A stretch of 9,062 bases of DNA, from positions 1 through 9,062 of the forward strand of contig DAOWEP010000068.1 of NCBI GenBank assembly GCA_030638455.1, in the 5' to 3' direction. The position numbers and the translations under genes are program-made. The notes beneath the pieces were generated by a model, which made no database searches, was not told the DNA's origin, and saw nothing but the letters and a program-made list of their open reading frames with translations. Origin of the DNA: Gammaproteobacteria bacterium (GTDB lineage: Bacteria > Pseudomonadota > Gammaproteobacteria > DAOWEP01). Positions 5,136 through 9,062 of the stretch are shown piece after piece (the stretch's first letter is position 1; every line of letters starts with the position of its first letter).

Positions 5136-5729
5136 CTAGGAATGAGCTAAAGCGTCCATTAATAGTCGCAATGCCTGTCCTCGATGGCTAATGCTATTTT
5201 TTACCTCAGGTGGTAATTCAGCGGAAGAACAATCGTGTTCTGGTACGTAAAATACAGGATCATAGCCAAAGCCATTTTCACCCTGTGGCTGGTTTAGAAT
5301 TCTGCCTTCCCATGTGCCCTGACAAATCAATGGAGTTGGGTCTTCTGCGTGACGCATATACACAATCAGGCACTGAAAGCGCGCAGAACGTTCTTCTTCA
5401 GGTGTATTTGCAAGTTTATGTAATAGTTTTTCCAGATTTTTCTGATCATTGGCACCCTTGCCTGCATATCGGGCAGAATAAATTCCAGGGGCTCCATTCA
5501 ATGCATCGACTTCAATGCCTGAATCATCTGCAATAGCCGCAAGGCCTGTATGTCGTGCGGCATTCCGAGCCTTGAGGATCGCATTTTCCACAAAGGTTAG
5601 CCCGGTTTCTTCTGCCTCTTCTACACCCAACTCAGCCTGCGGGACAACTTCAATTTCGTAGTCTGAAAATAGCTTATTAAATTCACGGACCTTGCCCGGG
5701 TTATTGCTGGCCAGAACGATATTTTTCAT
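5136..5729 (-). CDS. rdgB: XTP/dITP diphosphatase (non-canonical purine NTP pyrophosphatase, RdgB/HAM1)
   Basis: A 197-residue protein, the same length as E. coli RdgB and similar along its whole length. Motifs are SNNPGK (8-13, nucleotide binding), ETGLTFVENAILKAR (41-55), ADDSG (67-71) with the catalytic Asp69, GIYSARYAG (82-90), GFGYDP (153-158) and SHR (181-183). It hydrolyses dITP, ITP and XTP to monophosphates plus pyrophosphate, keeping deaminated purines out of DNA and RNA. The ATG lies 14 bases after the rph stop. No Shine-Dalgarno sequence is visible before it, which suggests translational coupling to rph. The rph-rdgB pair is common in Proteobacteria. Confidence 0.97.
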   Translation of the reverse strand: MKNIVLASNNPGKVREFNKLFSDYEIEVVPQAELGVEEAEETGLTFVENAILKARNAARHTGLAAIADDSGIEVDALNGAPGIYSARYAGKGANDQKNLEKLLHKLANTPEEERSARFQCLIVYMRHAEDPTPLICQGTWEGRILNQPQGENGFGYDPVFYVPEHDCSSAELPPEVKNSISHRGQALRLLMDALAHS

Positions 5730-5743
5730 AATTATTGTTTGTA

Positions 5744-6460
5744 CTAGTTCTCGAGCGCCTGGCGCTGTTTTTCAATCAATTGTGATATGCCCAGCTTTGC
5801 ATAATCCAGCATGGTCATTAATTCATCCATCTGAAAGGCATGCCCTTCGGCAGTGCCTTGCACTTCGATAAAGGCCCCGGCTTCGTTCATCACCACGTTC
5901 ATGTCGGTTTCCGCGCTGGAATCTTCTGCATAATCCAGATCCAGCACAGGTTTTCCTTCATGGATGCCGACAGAAACGGAGGCCAAATAACCATGCAGTG
6001 GACTTTTCTGCAGCAGTTTTTTCTCCTGAAGATGTTGTATGGCCTCGGCAAGTGCAACGTAGCCACCGGTAATAGATGCAGTACGTGTTCCACCATCGGC
6101 CTGAATAACATCACAATCAATCGTGATGGAGCGTTCTCCAAGTGCCTCCATATCCACAACCGCGCGTAATGATCGCCCGATCAAACGTTGTATCTCCATT
6201 GTGCGGCCACCTTGTTTTCCTCTGGCCGCTTCACGTCCCATTCGTGAGCCGGTTGAGCGTGGAAGCATCCCATATTCTGCAGTAACCCAGCCCTGATTTT
6301 TACCCTTGAGGAATCTTGGTACCCGTTCTTCCACTGAAGCCGTACATATAACCTTGGTGTCCCCGAATTCAACAAGGACAGAACCTTCAGCATGCTTTGT
6401 GTAGTTACGGGTAATACGTATAGGACGCAGTTCGTCCTGCTTACGGCCACTTGGTCGCAT
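5744..6460 (-). CDS. rph: Ribonuclease PH
   Basis: A 238-residue phosphorolytic 3'-5' exoribonuclease, the full family length, which trims the 3' ends of tRNA precursors. It opens with MRPSGRKQDELRPI. The substrate loop is visible at 63-88 (EYGMLPRSTGSR to GGRTM, with Arg86). The phosphate-binding GGTRT is at 123-127 (Arg126). The acidic active-site residues fall in LDYAEDSSAETDMNVVM (175-191), probably Asp180 and Asp186. The start is supported by AAGGA (6468-6472) with seven bases of spacing. Unlike the frameshifted rph of E. coli K-12, this copy appears intact. A possible promoter (TATACT at 6506-6511, minus strand) lies in the 109-base gap after the PP2C gene. Confidence 0.97.
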   Translation of the reverse strand: MRPSGRKQDELRPIRITRNYTKHAEGSVLVEFGDTKVICTASVEERVPRFLKGKNQGWVTAEYGMLPRSTGSRMGREAARGKQGGRTMEIQRLIGRSLRAVVDMEALGERSITIDCDVIQADGGTRTASITGGYVALAEAIQHLQEKKLLQKSPLHGYLASVSVGIHEGKPVLDLDYAEDSSAETDMNVVMNEAGAFIEVQGTAEGHAFQMDELMTMLDYAKLGISQLIEKQRQALEN

Positions 6461-6505
6461 AGAATAATCCTTATAGAAAAAAGTTGTTAGGAAAAAAGTA
6501 TGCGT

Positions 6506-6524
6506 AGTATACCTTGGATGGTAT
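6506..6524 (-). promoter_or_regulatory. Candidate -10 element and overlapping inverted repeat before rph
   Basis: TATACT on the minus strand (6511-6506) is a good -10 hexamer, 45 bases before the rph start codon. ATACC (6509-6513) and GGTAT (6520-6524) form a dyad around TTGGAT that overlaps it and could be an operator. No convincing -35 is seen. Confidence 0.3.
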
Positions 6525-6569
6525 GTAGTGGGGAAAGTTTAAGTGTGATTGGGGCGAGTATATCTGCCT

Positions 6570-7493
6570 TTATGGTTTATTTTTTTTATCTTTTTCTTCC
6601 CTGATTTCAGATGCATACTCCTTCATGGCTTGCTCAATATCATCAATAGCATTATTTAGCTTATCCTTGAATTTTTTTGGTTTTTTTGATTTTTCGGGCG
6701 CATCTTCTGCGAGGGCATGGAATACACTATCTGGACCAAAGGCATCTATTTCGGCGTCTGGTAACAGACGAAGTGCCAGTACACTGATATTGTCACTTTT
6801 GGGGTAACTTTCTTTCTCAGCAGTCTCTGCCATTAGATGAACAGCTTTTTCCAGAGTATCCCCATCCAGTAATTTGATCAGCTCGTTCATGTCGGTGGCA
6901 TTCCATAGACCGTCTGAGCAAAGCAACAGTATATCATCAAACTTTATCGGGGTTTCTTCGCTTACGGCTATTTTCGGTATTTCATTTGGCCCCCCCAGAC
7001 ATTGTGTAACGTAATTACGCATAGGGTGGGAAAGCATTTCACTCTCAGAGATGACATTGTTTTGATGCAGTTCTTCGATATATGTGTGATCCTTGGTTCG
7101 GATTAGAATCTCGTTATTTCGTATCAAGTACAAACGGCTATCACCAACGTGTGCCCAGCAGGCCATGCCATTCTGGATCAGACACACAACACCGGTTGTG
7201 CGTGGGTAAATAGGGGGCCTACGCTTAATGCCAATTCTTGATATGACATCATGTGATTCCAGAACCAGCTTTTCCAGAAATACCCTGGGATTACTAATTG
7301 GCATAGGTTCATTTTGAAAGACCAAGGTCATTTTGTTAATCATTTCCTGTGCGGCTAGCTCGCCACCTTCATGGCCACCCATGCCATCTGCCACCATAAG
7401 TAACAAACTATCCTTATGTTCGACAATGGCACTGCGATCCTGATTGCTGGAGCGGTTACCTAGCCGATTGGCCTGTCCGGTGTCACATCTCAT
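6570..7493 (-). CDS. PP2C-type (PPM) Ser/Thr protein phosphatase
   Basis: A 307-residue protein with a complete bacterial PP2C domain in about 1-243. Motifs are NQDR (17-20), ADGMGGHEGG (35-44, metal-binding Asp36), RTTGV (98-102), HVGDSRLYLIR (115-125), TKDHT (133-137), SDGLW (193-197, Asp194) and SDNISVLAL (233-241, Asp234). It removes phosphate from Ser/Thr residues in a metal-dependent way. The remaining 60 or so residues form a hydrophilic, Lys/Glu-rich tail (about 265-307) that may be coiled coil; this is outside the usual family core. No membrane segment is seen. The start lies five bases after the kinase stop, with GGGAGAGG (7503-7510) inside the kinase 3' end as ribosome binding site. 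This pairing suggests it reverses the neighbouring kinase. Targets are unknown. Confidence 0.93.
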   Translation of the reverse strand: MRCDTGQANRLGNRSSNQDRSAIVEHKDSLLLMVADGMGGHEGGELAAQEMINKMTLVFQNEPMPISNPRVFLEKLVLESHDVISRIGIKRRPPIYPRTTGVVCLIQNGMACWAHVGDSRLYLIRNNEILIRTKDHTYIEELHQNNVISESEMLSHPMRNYVTQCLGGPNEIPKIAVSEETPIKFDDILLLCSDGLWNATDMNELIKLLDGDTLEKAVHLMAETAEKESYPKSDNISVLALRLLPDAEIDAFGPDSVFHALAEDAPEKSKKPKKFKDKLNNAIDDIEQAMKEYASEIREEKDKKNKP

Positions 7494-7498
7494 TCTGA

Positions 7499-8449
7499 CT
7501 AACCTCTCCCTGCTGTGGCATTGCCAGTAAACATTGATAGCAGCCTGGTACCTATAGAAGGCTGTTCTTCCTCATCCTGTATGGGAGGTAACGCGTCCTT
7601 GAATTCCTGAATCGTTTGGGGCCGCAGTTCAGGATCCACTTCCAGTGCCCAGTCAAGGGCCTTCAGCAGTTTTTCTGAGTACTGTTTTTTGAAGGCAACT
7701 ACAGTGGGCTTTAGCGAGTCCTTCATGTGGCGTTCCTGTGAATCAGGGGGTGGTGAGCCTGTTATACATGAATACATAGTGGCACCAATGGCATATATAT
7801 CTGTCCAGGGCCCTACATAGCCAGTCTTATTGTGTTGTTCAATGGGTGAGAATCCGGAGGAAGTGACCTGTCCAGGTTGATATTGCCGGCTTATCTGACG
7901 CCTTTGTACGGCACCAAAATCCAGCAGCAAGGGCCTGTCTCCAGAGCAAATATGTATATTGCCAGGCTTGATATCCTGATGAAGATAGCCGCGCTCATGA
8001 ATCAAGCTTAATGCATCCAGTAATGGCGGGAAAACAGTCAACAAAAAGCGCTCACTTAGTTTGCCCTTTTGCCTGGAAATAACATGCTGGAGATTGTCAC
8101 CTGCTTCGTACGACATCACTATGTATACGGTTCCATTGGCACGAAAGAAGCTTTGAACATCCACGATATTAGGATGCTTCAAGGTGGCCAGTATACTTGC
8201 CTCCTGAAAAAACAACTTTCGTCCACCCTGAAAGCTATTTACCTTTTCTTCAGAGAGTGCAGAGATGGACATATCGTTTCCACGTTTTGCCAGTTTTCTT
8301 GGCATGTATTCCTTGATTATGACGAGTCTATTGGTTTCTTTTTCTTTGGCCAGATATACAATACTGAATCCTCCGCCACCCAAAACTCTAGTGATGGTAT
8401 AGTTGTCTAGGTTGGTATCCTTTGGCAGGCTATTGACTGGAATACTCAT
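7499..8449 (-). CDS. Bacterial Ser/Thr protein kinase (Hanks type, cytoplasmic, non-RD)
   Basis: A 316-residue protein consisting of a eukaryote-like kinase domain (about 16-288) plus a short tail. Visible motifs are the glycine-rich loop GGGGFSIVY (24-32), the ATP-positioning Lys46 in IIKEYMP, Glu83 as its likely partner, the catalytic HQDIKPGN (157-164, Asp159), DFG (177-179), PIE in place of APE (202-204) and Asp217. Gln replaces Arg in the HRD motif, so this is a non-RD kinase that may not need activation-loop phosphorylation. The EYMP motif is shared with proteobacterial kinases often paired with PP2C phosphatases, including some type VI secretion regulators. No secretion genes are seen here. 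It has no transmembrane or extracellular sensor domain. No Shine-Dalgarno sequence is obvious before ATG 8449. It is the first gene of the run and lies divergent to yicC. Confidence 0.93.
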   Translation of the reverse strand: MSIPVNSLPKDTNLDNYTITRVLGGGGFSIVYLAKEKETNRLVIIKEYMPRKLAKRGNDMSISALSEEKVNSFQGGRKLFFQEASILATLKHPNIVDVQSFFRANGTVYIVMSYEAGDNLQHVISRQKGKLSERFLLTVFPPLLDALSLIHERGYLHQDIKPGNIHICSGDRPLLLDFGAVQRRQISRQYQPGQVTSSGFSPIEQHNKTGYVGPWTDIYAIGATMYSCITGSPPPDSQERHMKDSLKPTVVAFKKQYSEKLLKALDWALEVDPELRPQTIQEFKDALPPIQDEEEQPSIGTRLLSMFTGNATAGRG

Positions 8450-8508
8450 AGGATATTGTTTGTGTTATCTGTCCTTTCGTTGGAAGTTCGGGTACAGGAA
8501 TATAAAAT

Positions 8509-8523
8509 TTAAGGTTCTTAACC
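8509..8523. promoter_or_regulatory. Overlapping dyads in the kinase-yicC divergent region
   Basis: TTAAG and CTTAA flank GTT (8509-8521), and GGTT/AACC flank CTT (8513-8523). This is centrally placed between the kinase start (8449) and the yicC start (8569), where both promoters must lie. TATACT at 8536-8541 could be a yicC -10 element, though no good -35 accompanies it. An operator role is a guess. Confidence 0.25.
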
Positions 8524-8568
8524 ACTTACAATATTTATACTATCGGCATCTATTCGGGTAACTTGATT

Positions 8569-9062
8569 ATGATTCGGAGCATGACGGCATTTGCACGCAA
8601 GGAAACCCGGCAGGAATGGGGGGAATTAATCTGGGAAATTCGGTCTCTAAATCACCGATATCTGGAGGTAAATATTCGTCTGCCAGAAGAGCTGAGAGTG
8701 CTGGAAAGCCCGGTACGGGAGCAGGTTCAGCAGGCCCTGAATAGAGGGAAGCTGGAATGTAGCCTGCGTTTTCAAAGACATGGGGCTACATCGGCAGAAA
8801 TTGAGCTGAATAGGGAGCTGGCTAACAGATTGATCGGGCTAAGTAAGGAGGCATCTGAGATGCTGGGCGAAAAACATCCAATGCGCTCAATGGAGCTACT
8901 TCGCTGGCCAGGGGTCGTACAGGAAAAAGAACCAGATCTTGCACCTATTAATGAAATAGCCAGAAAGCTACTCGATGAGGCGCTTGAGGATCTGGTTCAG
9001 AATCGGGAGCGTGAAGGTGCCCGGCTAAAGGCGTTGATTGAACAGCGTTGCGATAGTATGGA
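8569..9062 (+). CDS. yicC: YicC family endoribonuclease, N-terminal part (runs off window)
   Basis: The open frame runs from ATG 8569 to the window end, giving 164 codons plus two bases. That is somewhat over half of the roughly 290-residue family length. The N-terminus MIRSMTAFARKE, the segments WEIRSLNHRYLE and RLPEELR, NRGKLE, LLRWPGVV and the near-terminal NREREGARLKALIEQR follow E. coli YicC closely. YicC-family proteins are endoribonucleases; E. coli YicC has been linked to small-RNA turnover. The first ATG is chosen because E. coli YicC also begins MIRSMTA. A second in-frame ATG at 8581 has GGAG only two bases away, too close to serve it. The ribosome binding site for 8569 is weak. The divergent arrangement with the kinase-to-hemW run resembles the E. 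coli yicC/rph divergence. Confidence 0.95.
   Translation, partial: MIRSMTAFARKETRQEWGELIWEIRSLNHRYLEVNIRLPEELRVLESPVREQVQQALNRGKLECSLRFQRHGATSAEIELNRELANRLIGLSKEASEMLGEKHPMRSMELLRWPGVVQEKEPDLAPINEIARKLLDEALEDLVQNREREGARLKALIEQRCDSM

Noticed and set aside
5210..5536. Plus-strand open frame antisense to rdgB
   Set aside because: Shadow frame across a highly conserved gene; no ribosome binding site or recognisable domain. The same applies to frames at 1879-2196, 5840-6169 and 8069-8410.

Overview
This window looks like chromosomal DNA from a gammaproteobacterium of moderate, slightly AT-leaning base composition. The Gram-negative assignment rests on an LpxT-type lipid A phosphotransferase. Close full-length matches (from memory) to E. 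coli LpxT, TrhP/YegQ, RdgB, RNase PH and YicC point to Gammaproteobacteria. No genus can be named from the sequence. There are no insertion sequences, phage genes, tRNAs, rRNAs or CRISPR arrays.

Left part (1-1064): all genes are on the minus strand. They are DUF3135 (642-1064), then rpmE for ribosomal protein L31 (268-477), a strong symmetric terminator (185-219), and the start of a secreted-protein gene cut by the window edge (1-132). Its ribosome binding site lies in a hairpin-rich leader.

Middle (1065-1747): a 683-base, strongly AT-rich stretch without a convincing gene. It holds two perfect DnaA boxes, two one-mismatch boxes (all in the same orientation), a 50-base tract of about 10% GC, two identical 13-bp repeats that fit the IHF consensus, and several inverted repeats. 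This is the most interesting part of the window: a candidate replication origin or DnaA-responsive control locus. It also serves as the divergent promoter region between DUF3135 and lpxT.

Right part (1748-9062): lpxT (plus strand) converges on a long minus-strand run read in the order Ser/Thr kinase, PP2C phosphatase, rph, rdgB, trhP, hemW. Spacing inside the run is 4-109 nt, so it is probably one or two transcription units, with a possible internal promoter before rph. yicC starts divergently at 8569 and runs off the right edge. The run combines reversible protein phosphorylation (kinase plus phosphatase), RNA maturation and modification (RNase PH, TrhP), nucleotide-pool sanitation (RdgB) and heme handling (HemW). 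YicC, an endoribonuclease, adds to the RNA-metabolism theme.
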